Shown: positions 51,106-62,189 of the stretch, piece after piece
Position numbering within the stretch: the stretch's first letter is position 1
How the letters are laid out: each line of letters opens with the position of its first letter
Assembly (NCBI GenBank): GCA_019973155.2
Contig: BPQB01000060.1
Span: forward strand, 124,001-188,000
Length of the DNA stretch: 64,000 bases
Origin: Phanerochaete sordida
Lineage: Eukaryota > Basidiomycota > Agaricomycetes > Polyporales > Phanerochaetaceae
Direction: 5' to 3'
Translations under genes and position numbers: made by a program
The notes under the pieces: generated by a model
Told to the model about the DNA's origin: nothing
Database searches by the model: none
What the model saw: the letters and a program-made list of their open reading frames with translations, nothing else

Positions 51106-52230
51106 ACACCCGACGCTCGACGTGACGAGGAGGCGCACGAGCTGCGGCGCGGCGGCAGCGACGTCGACGAGTCGGTGCACGCCCGCGACCTGATCCTCGA
51201 ATGACTGCAGCGCGAGGTTGAAGTTCACCGTCCATGCGTTGTGGATCACGTGCGCTACAGGCGTGATGACCGCCTCGTACTGCGCGTCGTCGAGCCCGGA
51301 CTTGTCGCGGGTGACCTCGCCCACGAGCGAGCAAAGCCGCGGGCCGTTGAGCAGGTCTTCGGGGAGCTCGCGTGCTCGGAACGCCGCCTGCTCGCACGCC
51401 CGCGGCTCGAGAGAACCGGAGCGACCGTGTAGAGTGTAGATGCGCGCAATGCGCGGCTAGTCGAGCAGATACGCGAAGATGTGCGATCCGATGTTTCCAG
51501 TCGAGCCCGTGAGGAGCACGACACGCTCGTCGCCATCGGAGAGTGCGATGTCATTTCCTGCGCGCGCGACAGGCAGGTCCCTGGTGTACTTGGTGATGAG
51601 TGCGCGCAAGGCGTCCGCGGAGTCGCGTGCGTGCGTCGCCGCGGAAGGGTCGTCGAGGGTGGATAGGGCGGCTGCGAGCCCTGCAATCGTCGGGGGCTCA
51701 AAGACGAGGTTCACATAGACGCGCTGCATGGCCTCGCGCGCACGCAGGCTGCCCGCGGCGCGCAGCGTGCAAATGATACGGTTGCGCAAGAAGGTCACGC
51801 TGAGGCTGCGGGGGCATTAGCCGTGGGCGTATATGCATACAGCGCGATAAACGTACCTATCGAAGCCCTGCTGGAAGACGTCGGCGCCGGATGCGACGGG
51901 TTGTCCGTGCAAAATGAGGCTCTGCGCCTGCTCTACGAGCCACGGCCCGAATCCGGCGGCGTCCCACGTGCAAAGCGGCACGATGCCTTGGCTGCTCGTG
52001 CTCTGCGCAATGGTGTCGTAGACTCGTAGCTGCGCAGCCTGATGAGCACCCGCTCTGATGCGCCATGCCAAAGCACTTACAGAGCTTCAACTTCCTTCAT
52101 GTGCACCGCCAACACCTGCTTGCGTATGGTCGTTCCCTTCGCCGCGCGGGGTAAGGGCCTGTCGCACACCAACACCACCACGATGTGCGGGTCAGACTAC
52201 CCCGTAGACGTCGATCCGTGCTTTCGAGCC
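51100..52230 (-). pseudogene. Captured fragment of an NRPS-like adenylating reductase (A-PCP-R)
   Basis: Three joined parts of an alpha-aminoadipate-reductase-type or NRPS-like enzyme are visible. The end of an adenylation domain (HIVVVLVCDRPLPRAAKGT...RKQ) is near 52090-52190. A carrier domain, GADVFQQGFD then SLSVTFLRNRI with the phosphopantetheine serine split by a 51-nt intron, is near 51760-51890. The start of the NAD-binding reductase domain (VVLLTGSTGNIGSHIFAYLLD, near 51460-51525) continues to HVIHNAWTVNFNLALQSFE and TSSVG. An in-frame TAG at 51457-51459 breaks the reductase, the 3' end runs straight into the transposon repeat cluster at about 51105, and the rest of the adenylation domain is missing. 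Splice sites are still present, so it was copied as genomic DNA. Not functional. Confidence 0.8.
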
Positions 52231-52427
52231 CAAAGCGCATTTGCAGGGACGAAGGAGGTCACAAGGTCGCAGTCTGTGTGACGTTCGGTAGCATAGAGAT
52301 ATAAAATAGAACATAGAAGGTGCTACAACATAGGAGGAGATGACTGCGGGACTCACGTTAGCTCAAGTTAATTTGGTTCACGTTAGCTCCGTTGGCGCCT
52401 AATCTCAGGCGCGGGACAAGTTAGTCA

Positions 52428-52453
52428 AAGTTAGGCCCCCAAGTTACTTTGGG
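52428..52453 (-). repeat. Right terminal inverted repeat of the 9.1 kb element
   Basis: Reverse complement of the left end at 43324-43348, with a few mismatches. Confidence 0.65.
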
Positions 52454-52462
52454 CAGCCTCAC

Positions 52463-53344
52463 TCACGCCAAGGGAACAAGTCCACTATATTGATGTTAGA
52501 AGAGTCGTTTGTACATTCGGCGGGAGGAACGCACCCATCCAGACCTCGACCATTATCTCCTCTAGTGCACGAAGTGCCGCCTCTATGACTGAAACTGTTT
52601 CGTCCTCAGGCTGTATGTTTAGCGCATATACAACGTCTAGGATCACGGCGGCTGTTGCACTATCACTCCGTCAGCAGAGGTTGTACAGATGGCTAGAGCT
52701 GCTACACTTACTATCGTAAATGTGCGGCAAACCTCTCAGGTGTCTCCAGCAAAAGTCGTACTGCTCTCCTCGCAGCCTTCGCCTGCTTCTCGTGGTACTC
52801 ATATACCGTCGAAGGATGGAAGTGTTCATGGTAGAGCTTCCGCTGGTACCGCCACTCGTCCCCATATGCCATAAGCGCATTGATGCGGCCCCAGCCGGTT
52901 AACTCGTGCAACATGACAGTATTCGGCCTGGCATAACGCTCAGCATCGCATGGCGGAGGTTGGGGAGAAGGGACGCTCACCTGTCAGAGTAGATGCTCGA
53001 ACGCTTGTCGAGAAGATCTTGAGCGGCGGCGACAGTATTGAGGACCACGAGATGTGACCCTAGCACTTCGTAGTGGACGACGTCCGACCCTGGGCAGTCA
53101 TAGCTGACAAAACGACGCTCAGGAAGCAGCGAAGACGCGCACCATGTCGGCGTCCCTCGTCCCTGTACAAAACCCAAGCATGCTCGCGAGGCATCTCCAG
53201 CAGGTTTCTGATTATCGGAAGTCCTGCGGGTCCGGGTGGGTAGTGCGGTCGTCGCCTCCAAAGAGTGGCCAGTCGGACCCATGCAAAGACGAAACTAGCA
53301 ACGGATACTGCAAGAGCAGATGAGAAGGTCATCAGAAAACCCAT
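52463..53344 (-). pseudogene. Cytochrome P450 7, 5' part
   Basis: Start at 53344 (MGFLMTFSSALAVSVASFVF): anchor, hinge YPPGPAGLPIIRNLLEMP, then DVVHYEVLGSHLVVLNTVAA, C-helix WRYQRKLYHEHFHP near 52830 and VILDVVYALNIQPEDE near 52640. A mini-exon VDLFPW is followed by a donor (GTGAGT) at about 52463, and the transposon end begins within 10 nt. The rest of the gene lies at 42192-43300. The exons remain open, so only the insertion, with loss of one exon, has broken this gene. Confidence 0.78.
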
Positions 53345-54360
53345 AGCCGTGGGGACAGGCTAGCATACACATATTAGAGGTTGTAAGCAGCGGAACAGGT
53401 AAAGACGGACGTTATGATTGAGTATATGCGGCGGTACTCGTGCTCTGCGACGCTTTGAGGATCAGAAGTCCAATACAGTAGGCTGCGATTGCTGCCGTAA
53501 CAATTACACGCTCTCACAGGATACTATGGGCTTGTCGGCAGCCGGTAACCATTCCGGTGTCCTCCCGAGTCCTCGTTACTTCTTTGACGATAAGGGTGAG
53601 GGGAAACCGCAGCATGCACGCTCGGTGCGAACGGCGTGGGTGTACGATACCCATACTGGCCCTTAGCGTCATCTCTAGTCTCGATGCACCACAGCGTACT
53701 GCTGCACAATCTCAGAATGTCCAATGCGGGTTCCGGTCTCCATAGTTTCTGTTTGAGTCATCCCGTGCGATGGGAGCGTGGCAATGCAAAACCTGCTGGT
53801 AGGGCTATAACCGGAGCGGAGGTCAGCTCGATACTCCTATACCGTTTTCCAATGGAATCAGCCTTACATCTAGTAACCTCTGGTGGCTTCAGGGCTCGCG
53901 CATCCTACTAAGGACCACCGTTCGGCATAGGCAGTTCTAGTGATATTGCTGTGGTCACCCTGCGATTTGAAGCCTAGATTGCTATAGAATACAAGAAGAA
54001 TGTACCCACTTCTCGTCTTCGAGCCGCGTCGATATAGACGGTGGCGAATGCTGGGAAGTTGGTGAACGTGCGCAGCTCGACGGGAAGGGGAGCGGAAGAG
54101 ACGCGCCAACGAAGCCGTGGCGCCTCATGCTAAACGCCAGCGTGACGCTCCAAAAAGGCAGGAGGAGGTTGTGCGGGCTTACCGTCCCCCGCGAAGACAG
54201 AATTTGCCTTCTTATATAGCCGACGCGCGTTGAGGAATCGGGTTGACAAACCGGATCGCATATAAATTGGTAAATGGCAGAGCGTACATATTATTTCTCG
54301 AGAGTCAGCGCTGGCAACAGTTTCACGGGGACCGGTATCCTGGGGTCTGTGCAGCAGGGC
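53345..54360. other. Intergenic, nothing firm
   Basis: A minus-strand stretch near 53990-54120 (LPVELRTFTNFPAFATVYIDAA) looks protein-like but cannot be assigned. No other signal. Confidence 0.4.
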
Positions 54361-56620
54361 TCACTCGGCCGGAACTGCACTCGAGCGTATCAACGCCGCG
54401 GCCTCCGGGAAGCGCAACTTGAACGAGCAAGGGAAGGGCTCGGGCGAGCTAGCGCAGTGGATCATTACTCAAACCATCGTGTCAGCAGTGCAACATTGAC
54501 TCACCAAAGAACCCGGGGAGTAACGTTCAGTGCTGGCACGACCTCATGGCCGTGTTCATCCACAATTCGCCCGATCTTGAACACAGCAAGTATGTTTGCA
54601 ATGGTAAGCCACAGTGTGTCGTGAGCAAAATGACGCCCTGGGCAAATTCGCCGTCCAAACCCAAAGCTTTCGTTTGGGTATGGCACGTCCTCCCGCAGCG
54701 AGCCATCGTCATTGAGAAAACGATCCGGCCTGAAAATTTCGGGGGCGGTAAAAACGTCATTATCATGATTCATCGCCCTGGTATATATTCAGCAATCACT
54801 ATGAGACAGATATATAGACGAGCCATACCAGGCGTTGCCTATAATTGTCGACCCAGCAGGTATAAACTGGCCTTCGTACTCGTCATCAACCATGCTTCGG
54901 TGAGGAATTGCTGCCAGGAATATATGAGCTGAGCAAGAGCTTAATCTTGTAGCGCAGTGCGCTCAACTCACCAAGAGGTAGTACAGGTAGCCAGCTGAGA
55001 GATGTGAGCCCACATTTTGAGCTGAGCATGTATTGACGCACCGAAGAACCTCTTGGACAAGGGCAGTGATTGAAGGTAGAGATGGCTGGTCCTCGATGGT
55101 AGGAAGTCGCTTCTTCTCTAGCAAACGATCCAGTTCGTCCTGGGCCGTGAGCTGAGACTCTGGAAACATAGTTATGGCCAAGATAAAATTGCTCAGAGCG
55201 GCTGTAGTCTGCTATTTGTAAGCTGTCTGTCACGAATGAAAGGTCAGAAGGCACACCGTGTCCGATCCACCTACGAATAATAAGTATTGTTAGGCCCGGT
55301 ACTGCAGACAATTATGATATCTCCTCATAATATTCAACTTACCGACGTAAGTGGTTCCTGTTAATGCTATGAACATTTCTTCAAGCCCATCGATATCTTC
55401 ATCGCGCTCTGTTCCAGAGATTAGAGCAGCGGCAAAACACGGTCTAGCATGTCCCGCTTTCTGCGTGATGCTAACGCTTCAATTGGGGGCGGTGTGAGCG
55501 CAGAATGACATGTACGTACCATACTAGCCTTGAACTGCTCATATGGTATCTGATACAAATTATCGACACGGATTTTGTATTTTGCAGCCCGTCGTTTGAA
55601 ACCCGCAAAGGGTAGCCAGGATGGAATATACTTGACTGCCAGGATAGTCAGTGGCATAACTCGCGTTGATTTTCGTGCTGCTTACGTCCGGGAATTACAT
55701 CCACTGAGATCAATCAGTCGGATGCATGCGAACTATAGACACTGAGCACAAACCTAAGTGAACGTCGCCTGTCAAGATTTCCGTGGCCGTGCGCACACCG
55801 TCCTCGACTAAATCTATCAGTGGATCACCTGGCTTTACCTCGATTGCGTAAACTATATCGAGAATTATTGCAGTCGCCATACTTCAATTGTACGATGTTA
55901 GAAGATAGTACGCTCATATGTAACGTACCACGTACAAGCGGATGTGCTTTCGATAATGCTCTGGACAGTCAAGAAGCGATGAGAGTAACGCATAAACTCC
56001 CTTGAGCTGCCTTGAATGGTATTGTGGCACAGCCTGCGGGCGGAAGTGCTGGTGGAACAAACGGCGGAGTTGCCGCCACCGATCTCCATATTTCATAAAG
56101 ACCCAGTTGCGATGCCAGCCGGTTCTGAGCCCTATTAGAGATGGACGCACAAGGAAGTCTAGAACTGAGAACATACAGCTCCTGGATCATGACCGACTGC
56201 TCTCTACCGGAAACATCAGGTATTCCGACACGCAGCGGAGGCGGTCAGCACGCACTTGTCTGAGTATATGCTGGAACGCTTCTCAAATATTTCCTTTGCG
56301 GCTTTCAGGCTGTTCACAACGACGATGTGTGACCCAAGAGCCTGGAAGTGGATCAGGTCCGATCCTGTAAAGTGTACTCAGATTCGCATGTGCCTGCCTT
56401 TGTATGCAGTGAGATATCTACCATATTGCTCGCCGAGCTCCTTGAAGGTAGTCCACGCCCAGTCTCTGGGGATATCAAACATGTTCCCGAGGATAGGCAG
56501 TCCCTTCGGGCCAGGGGGATAGCGCGGCGGATGCCTCAGAGAAAGGGCAAGCAGGAGGCCGAGTATGAGCGCAGCACACAGGTAGAACGTAGCATTCTGA
56601 GAGATGCCTTGCGAGTCCAT
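54361..56620 (-). CDS. Cytochrome P450 monooxygenase 8 (intact)
   Basis: Start at 56620 (MDSQGISQNATFYLCAALIL) with anchor and hinge YPPGPKGLPILGNMFDIP. C-helix WRQLRRLFHQHFRP near 56070; KYIPSWLPFAGFKRRA near 55600; I-helix GGSDTV at about 55256-55272; K-helix EVLR near 55037-55049; heme loop FGFGRRICPGRHF at 54627-54665. The last exon SPEPFPCSFKLRFPEAAALI stops at 54361. All segments are open. It lies directly upstream of P450 7 in the array and matches it in the GG before SDTV. Confidence 0.86.
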
Positions 56621-56692
56621 GACTGCGCCGCCGTTACTGCGACGTGCTGAGTGCTAGGCTGGGTTCGCAAAACCAGCGCCAGCGTCCTCGTG

Positions 56693-56701
56693 CTATATAT
56701 G
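56693..56701 (-). promoter_or_regulatory. Possible TATA element of P450 8
   Basis: CATATATAG on the minus strand about 73 nt before the start codon at 56620. Confidence 0.3.
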
Positions 56702-57390
56702 AGAATTCCGTCTATACCACAGCAGCCCTGTCTCACGGAGCTAGTACTCGCCACAAGATGGTGGAGATAGCTTCCGTAAAACGAATACCGCTTATTGTAG
56801 ATAGCTGAGTGGTGATAATTCACCTGTGTGGTGTCCGCGTGCCAATCCTGTGGAGCTGACCGCCTGGGACACCTGGCATGCTTCTGTCATGTCGCCCGTG
56901 AGATAATTTCCACAGACGTCATTGCATGTATGCTACGAGATATTTGATATGCCGCAGAAACAATTATGCGGCAGTCAGAGATCTCTGGAGTCTAGACAAT
57001 GCCCAAGTGTCACGTACATGGCTGAGAAAGAAGCAGTGTTTCTTCAAAGATTATCGTGTATAGGCTCTCCCTGCGAGTATTTGCGCACCAGAATTACCAC
57101 TTGCGTCGCACCAAGCAGTGGGCGGAAGCGCTATGTAAGTCGAAAGATTTTCGGACTAGCGGTGTACAAAATGCAAGCTTCGCGAGGGCGAGCTGCTCTT
57201 TCGCGGCCATATCGATAGCTGCCAAGGATAAATGATACGCGGAATCGTATTACGCAGCACGGCATCGAACGTGCCATAATGCGAAGCTTGGCAGCATGTA
57301 ACAAGCGGCGGGAAAGAATCGGGCGTACAGACGTCATACGTGTACGTGATAGTCGGACACACGCTATCTTCCATGTATGGCTGCGACTCG
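56702..57390. other. Intergenic, nothing recognised
   Basis: Between P450 8 and the 3' end of P450 9. No supported gene or repeat. Confidence 0.45.
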
Positions 57391-57586
57391 TCATTCGTCA
57401 GCTGCAGCTAGAGCTATCAGCTTCCCCGCATCCGGCACACGAGGCGTAAACCGGCACGCGAACGGCAACGGCGTGCTGCAGAGCACATCGTGAGCGAATT
57501 ACTGTGACCGTCACGGTGGTGCACGTGGAGCGCGCACCTGACAAACCGTGGACTAAATTCCGCAATAGGGTCCATATCAGCCTTGT
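57391..57586 (-). pseudogene. Cytochrome P450 9, 3' end cut off by a Tc1/mariner insertion
   Basis: Reads KADMDPIAEFSPRFVR, then an intron of about 65 nt, then the last exon PLPFACRFTPRVPDAGKLIA ending at 57391. The transposon end follows immediately (TA at 57587-57588). The rest of the gene is at 59215-61238 in the same orientation. Joining the two sides at a single TA keeps the reading frame open (the codons either side become Glu-Asp-Asn-Lys-Ala). Confidence 0.85.
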
Positions 57587-57588
57587 TA

Positions 57589-57624
57589 CAGTGACCGCCA
57601 AAAGTCCTGCGCGTCACTACGCGC
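57589..57624 (+). repeat. Left terminal inverted repeat of the Tc1 element
   Basis: First 17 bases are identical to the right end; GCGC, then ACTA, are also shared further in. Confidence 0.85.
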
Positions 57625-57907
57625 AGCTCTTGATGCGCCGCTCCCGCATCATTTTCTGACGTCCTGCGCCCCATGAATGACGCATGCAGTAGCGTAGATG
57701 TCAATCAACATGCTTACCAAAATTTGTGGAGAGAACGCGTCTGCTGTCCGAGGAAAATGCATAAGAGCTCGGAGGGGGGGTGTACACCTCCCTACCTAAT
57801 TTAGCGCTCTTGTCTCGCCCTCCTCACAAACTTCTCGATATCTCTACACACATTGCGTGAGTGGTAACGAAAAAAATCTGTTGTAATTCTGACCCCATTA
57901 CAGTACT

Positions 57908-58924
57908 ATGACACCCTGCACTCCATCGAAGAAGTCCCGTATGCTTCTTCTGGACGACCAGGGAAAGATGGCGCGTTCCATCGCCACGGAGGTCGGCATG
58001 TCGGCCTCGCAGGTCCGTAAAATCATGCCGGGACTGCGGGAATCACGCGATCCGTACGCCGTCAAGCCAAAACCGGGCCGTCCGCGGAAGCTCGACGAAC
58101 GCGACCTCCGTCGTGCGCGACGCGAGATCAAGAGCGGGCGAGCGCCCGACGCGACCGCGCTGCAGCGCGACATGTTCCCGGACGTGTCACCACGGACGGT
58201 CCAGCGGAACCTCTGCGAGATCGGCCTGCCCGGTCGCGTTCGACGCAAGAAGCCGTACCTGTCGAAGAAGCACCGGAAGTCGCGCAGAGAGTGGGTGAAG
58301 GAGCAGGAGGGGAAGGACCTGGAAGACTGGCAGAGAATTTGGTACTCGGACGAGTCTAAATTCAATCTGTTCGGGTCTGATGGGCGGCGCTGGTGCCGGA
58401 GGGAGATCGGTGAGGAGCTATGTGACCGCTGTGTTGACGTACAGGTGAAACACGGTGGCGGGAATGTCATGGTCTGGGGGGACATCTCCTGGAACGGCGT
58501 CGGCCGGCTTCACCGCATCGAGGGCACCATGGATGCGGTCCAATACTGCAAGATTCTTTCGCACTCCCTCCTGGGCAGCCTCTCCGACCAGAAGACCGCC
58601 CCATCGTCGATCATTTTCCAGCAAGATAACGACTCGAAGCACAAATCTCGCATGGCGACGCGATGGTTTGAAGATCACGACATCACTGTGCTCCCGTGGC
58701 CGTCCTCCTCCCCCGATATGAACTTGATCGAGCATGTTTGGGACGTGCTCGATCGGAAGCTGCGCGCTCGGCCAACGAAGCCCTCCAACCGGGACCAGCT
58801 GTGGGAGATTTTGCAGGAGGAGTGGGAGAGTATCGATGTTGAGACTATCCGTGACCTATACCGTTCTATACCGCGCCGTCTCGAGGCTCTGAAGAAGGCC
58901 AGGGGTGGATACACCAAGTACTAA
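57908..58924 (+). CDS. Tc1/mariner DD34E transposase
   Basis: Intronless frame of 338 codons, usual for Tc1 transposases, which cut and paste the element into TA sites. The N-terminal helix-turn-helix begins KKSRMLLLDDQGKMARSIA and is followed by the GRPRK hook typical of the paired DNA-binding domain and a second HTH (DATALQRDMF...SPRTVQRNL). The catalytic Asp residues are in YSDESKFNLFG and FQQDNDSKHKS, and the Glu is in PDMNLIEHVWDVLDR. There are 34 residues between the second Asp and the Glu. GGGNVMVWGDISWNGVGRL is the glycine-rich box. Start at 57908 (MTPCTPSKKSR). No defects, so possibly still active. Confidence 0.93.
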   Translation: MTPCTPSKKSRMLLLDDQGKMARSIATEVGMSASQVRKIMPGLRESRDPYAVKPKPGRPRKLDERDLRRARREIKSGRAPDATALQRDMFPDVSPRTVQRNLCEIGLPGRVRRKKPYLSKKHRKSRREWVKEQEGKDLEDWQRIWYSDESKFNLFGSDGRRWCRREIGEELCDRCVDVQVKHGGGNVMVWGDISWNGVGRLHRIEGTMDAVQYCKILSHSLLGSLSDQKTAPSSIIFQQDNDSKHKSRMATRWFEDHDITVLPWPSSSPDMNLIEHVWDVLDRKLRARPTKPSNRDQLWEILQEEWESIDVETIRDLYRSIPRRLEALKKARGGYTKY

Positions 58925-59176
58925 TTTACCTACAAATTATATCGTTTTTTCTGCCTCGCAGTTCGTGACCGAACACCGTCTTCGTCCCCTCTCGGCGCCA
59001 GGGCACTACCGGGGTGTAGGGTGCCGCCCACAACATCTCGCGCATAACTCACTCAGTTCTCGGCCGTTTTGCGTGATTATTTCTTTACAACGTAGCCTAC
59101 TACAGCACGCTTACAGGAAAAATATGAGAGGAAGGAGAATCTCGTATCTTGGTCCACGGTGACCGACGCAAGGGCG

Positions 59177-59212
59177 GCGTCTAGTCATGCGCAACACTTT
59201 TGGCGGTCACTG
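59177..59212 (-). repeat. Right terminal inverted repeat of the Tc1 element
   Basis: Reverse complement of the left end; followed by TA. Confidence 0.85.
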
Positions 59213-59214
59213 TA

Positions 59215-61238
59215 TCCTCGATGGGCCGCTCAATTTTGAAGATGGTCAACAGTTGGGCGATAGCGAGCCAGAGGAGGTCGTGGGCAAAATGACGGCCCGC
59301 GCAGATGCGCCTGCCGTAGCCAAAAGCCTCCATGGGATATGGTACGCTCTCGTTGAGCGAGCCGTCCGCGTTGAGATATCGCCCCGGCTTGAATTTGTTT
59401 GGATCCATGTAGATAGAATCGTCATGTAGAATGGCCCTGGGGATCGCGTTATAATATGACAGTCCGGGGCGAAAAACATACCAGGCATTTGCCATAATCG
59501 TAGACCCTGAAGGAATGCGATATCCGTCCCACTCGATGTTGGCCGTGGCACGGTGCGGTACACCTGCACAGCAACGGTCAAATACGATGAGCACCATGCG
59601 CGTGAGGACGCACCAAGCGGCACTGCTGGATACCATCTGTAAGCAAGTAAGCATCTCATTACACAGAGCACCCTACTTAAGGACTGACGCACCGTAGTAG
59701 CTCATAGAGCAAGGCAGTAATTTGGGGCAGAGCATCCCGATCTTCGATGCTGGGTAGGCGAGCTTTGCCCAATACTCGATCGAGTTCCTCTTGTGCAGGG
59801 AGCTGTGATTCAGGAAATAGAACCATGGCCTTTATGAATATATTGAATGTTGCTGCAGTCTGTTGGATATCAGGCCGCTGCCTAAAGAACAAAATATGGG
59901 ATCATACCGAGTCTGTTCCGCCTATTGAACTCCAAATAAGCACGCGCAGAATAAAGCTCATATGCTACTCACCTGCGTAGGCTACTGCTGCCAATGACTT
60001 GAAAATATCTTTCACCTTGTCCCTATCGTCTCCGGTATCGGTAGTGGAGATCAGGGTCTGCAGAAAGCACGGCCTCGCAAGGCCGCTATCCTGTATATGA
60101 TATGCACATTTACCACAGCTAAAATTTGCAAAAAACACATACCACTGTAGCTTCCCAATCCCGGTAAGGCACATCAAAGACAGCGTCCGCTGTGGCCCGT
60201 ATTTTCTGAGCCTTGCGCTTAAATCCAGCACCAGGGAGCCACCGTGGAAGGTACTTCACTGCGCAAGTATAAATTACCGGGAGCGTTCGCCCAGGCAGAC
60301 TTACAGAAAGGGATGATGTCCACTGATGCTAGGATTGGGTTGCGCTCCGGCTGAAGAAGTACAAGAATGCGTACCTAAGTAAAATCCATCGTTGACGAGC
60401 TCTCCAGCTTCATGCAAGGCCTTCTCAGCAAGCTCCAACCTGGAGTCGCCCGGTTCTATATCATAGCCGTACACAACGTTGAGGATCGCAGCTCCTGCCA
60501 TACTTGGAAGTCTCAGCTCCCGTACTAGATTCTGTGAGGATAACTCACAAGCGGATATGCTTTGCAAAATCCTCAGGAGTTTCGAGCAGTAAGCTAAGCA
60601 GCCTTCTGACGGCTTTCGCCTGATTTGCGTAGTACAGTGGAATAGTGGTGGGGCGAAAGTTCTGATGGAATAGACGTCTATGAGTCCTCCAGTCGTCACC
60701 GTATGCCATCAGGGACCACGCCCGGCCCCAGCCAGTCCTAGCGCACGGTCAGAACTGTTCGAAACTAATCATGAAATTGCGCGGGAACGTACAATTCGTG
60801 TATCATGACGGTCCTCAGCCTGTGAATGGTATGAGACGCTGCGTATCATGAACTGCCAGATAGATGTATCACCTGTCGGAGGAAATATTCGACTGTTTGT
60901 CAAGTATCTCCTTCGCAGCTCTTGCGCTATTCAAAACCACCAAATGCACGCCGAGCGTTCCGAAGTGGATGATATCTGACCCTGCAAAACAAATCGTCAG
61001 AGTCCCAGAATAAAAGCTATGGTCCCTACGACGCACCGTATCTCGCTCCGATTTCTTTGAATTTGTACCACCCGTGATCTTTAGGTACATCCCAGATGTT
61101 TCCTAGGAAAGGAAGCCCCTTCGGTCCAGGAGGATAGCGTGGGGATCTCTGGCAATGTATCCAAAGCGCGGCCACAAGAACAGTGGCTGCACATAGATAC
61201 ACAAGTGGGGATGAAGGGTAGTAGCTCGGAGTATCCAT
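59215..61238 (-). pseudogene. Cytochrome P450 9, main part, interrupted by Tc1
   Basis: Start at 61238 (MDTPSYYPSSPLVYLCAATV): anchor, hinge YPPGPKGLPFLGNIWDVP, C-helix WRTHRRLFHQNFRP near 60660, KYLPRWLPGAGFKRKA near 60240, I-helix GGTDSV at about 59907-59925, K-helix ELLR near 59694-59706 and heme loop FGYGRRICAGRHF at 59285-59323. The loop has CysAlaGly where the other members have CysProGly, which is tolerated in P450s. The frame runs into the transposon after FKIERPIED, where the element adds about ten residues and a stop (59181). Losing the last 35 or so residues probably lowers stability, but the heme loop is upstream of the break, so a shortened protein could be made. Otherwise undamaged. 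Confidence 0.85.
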
Positions 61239-61276
61239 ATTGGCGATGGAGGGAGCAAAGCCTTGTTCATGTCGTC

Positions 61277-61286
61277 CTTATAATCG
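61277..61286 (-). promoter_or_regulatory. Possible TATA element of P450 9
   Basis: CGATTATAAG on the minus strand about 40 nt before the start codon at 61238; similar spacing to P450s 4 and 5. Confidence 0.3.
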
Positions 61287-62189
61287 CCCCGCAGCTGCGG
61301 ACTGCAGTTACGGACATCAGTTAGCATAATGTAAGTCTCAACTCGATACTAATCCAGCCAGCTTCCATCGGCACGGATCGAAAACATTGACAGATAGAAC
61401 CGCACTCTAGCTCCACATGCCGTACGAGGGGGATGTGGTGGCTACTAGTGAAAGATCCCTTTCAGCCGTCATGGAGGGTGAGAAGATAAACGCATATTTT
61501 TGGCAGGCTCAAGCGGTCTCTCGCATAAGTGCCTTGACACGCGGCACGCTCTCCGACTTCGAAGCTTCGAGCTACTCACAGCACCCTGCATCAGATGGCT
61601 GCTGAGGTTTAGATTACACACCTCCACGCTTCTGCGGACCGCTTCGCAACCAGGTGTCGCACGTATGGTCATCGATATGTGAACATTGCTCAGGCAGACA
61701 TCGATCGCGAGCAGACCTGACAGCTCGGGAAGCTGTAGAGGGCTTTGACAGGCCACAGCCGCAGTATCAGCACTAGTCGAGCTCAGGGACTAATGCTAGC
61801 TAGAGGTCCATGAGCTATGTGTAAAGTTAAGACAAGATGCAGGCAGGACGCCCACCTAATGCTCACGGGTTATGCGAAACGTTTCGGAGCTCAGGGCTCG
61901 AATCAAATGACTCTATGTCGTGCTCTGACTGTCACACTACACCTCTGTCCTGCTGTCTGTATGAGTGCAGGTTCCCGCTAGTAGACACGTCGGGTAGCAG
62001 CTAGTACTCACCTGTCTATCAGCGATGGATTACTTTACGGATTCAAGATGAAAGGCAAGAATCAGAGAACCAAACGCCGTTTTCAGGCGAAGCTGCTCTA
62101 GGCGGAGCACCGCTATCCTCATTTGTAAAGTAGGAACGAGAAGTGGCTATACAATTATCAGAGCGCTGCAAAGTGTGCACAAGGCTGGG
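61287..62189. other. Intergenic, nothing recognised
   Basis: Between P450 9 and P450 10. No supported gene. Confidence 0.45.

Larger units (their letters stand above)
43324..52453 (+). mobile_element. About 9.1 kb MULE-like DNA transposon with a multidomain transposase
   Basis: The left end begins CCAAAGTTACTTGaatgGcTAACTT. The right end, reverse complemented, begins CCcAAAGTAACTTGggggccTAACTT, giving imperfect inverted ends. Clusters of short AAGTTA, CACGTTAGC and ACGTTAC units lie at 43324-43450, 43905-44010, 50985-51105 and 52345-52453. Inside are one long spliced gene (44316-50651) and a fragment of an NRPS-like gene (51100-52230). The element separates the two parts of P450 7. I found no convincing 8-11 bp target duplication at the borders; the loss of a P450 exon could explain that. 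Confidence 0.75.
57589..59212 (+). mobile_element. Complete Tc1/mariner-type transposon (1624 bp)
   Basis: Both ends begin CAGTGACCGCCAAAAGT when read inwards, and the similarity extends over about 36 bp (left 57589-57624, right 59177-59212). The element is flanked by TA on each side (57587-57588 and 59213-59214), the target duplication of this superfamily. It contains an uninterrupted DD34E transposase gene at 57908-58924. It is inserted in the penultimate exon of P450 9, in opposite orientation to the gene. Intact ends, an intact gene and an otherwise undamaged host exon point to a young insertion. Confidence 0.92.

Noticed and set aside
57898..58485. 195-codon minus-strand frame
   Set aside because: Antisense to the Tc1 transposase, with arginine/serine-rich translation and no domain.
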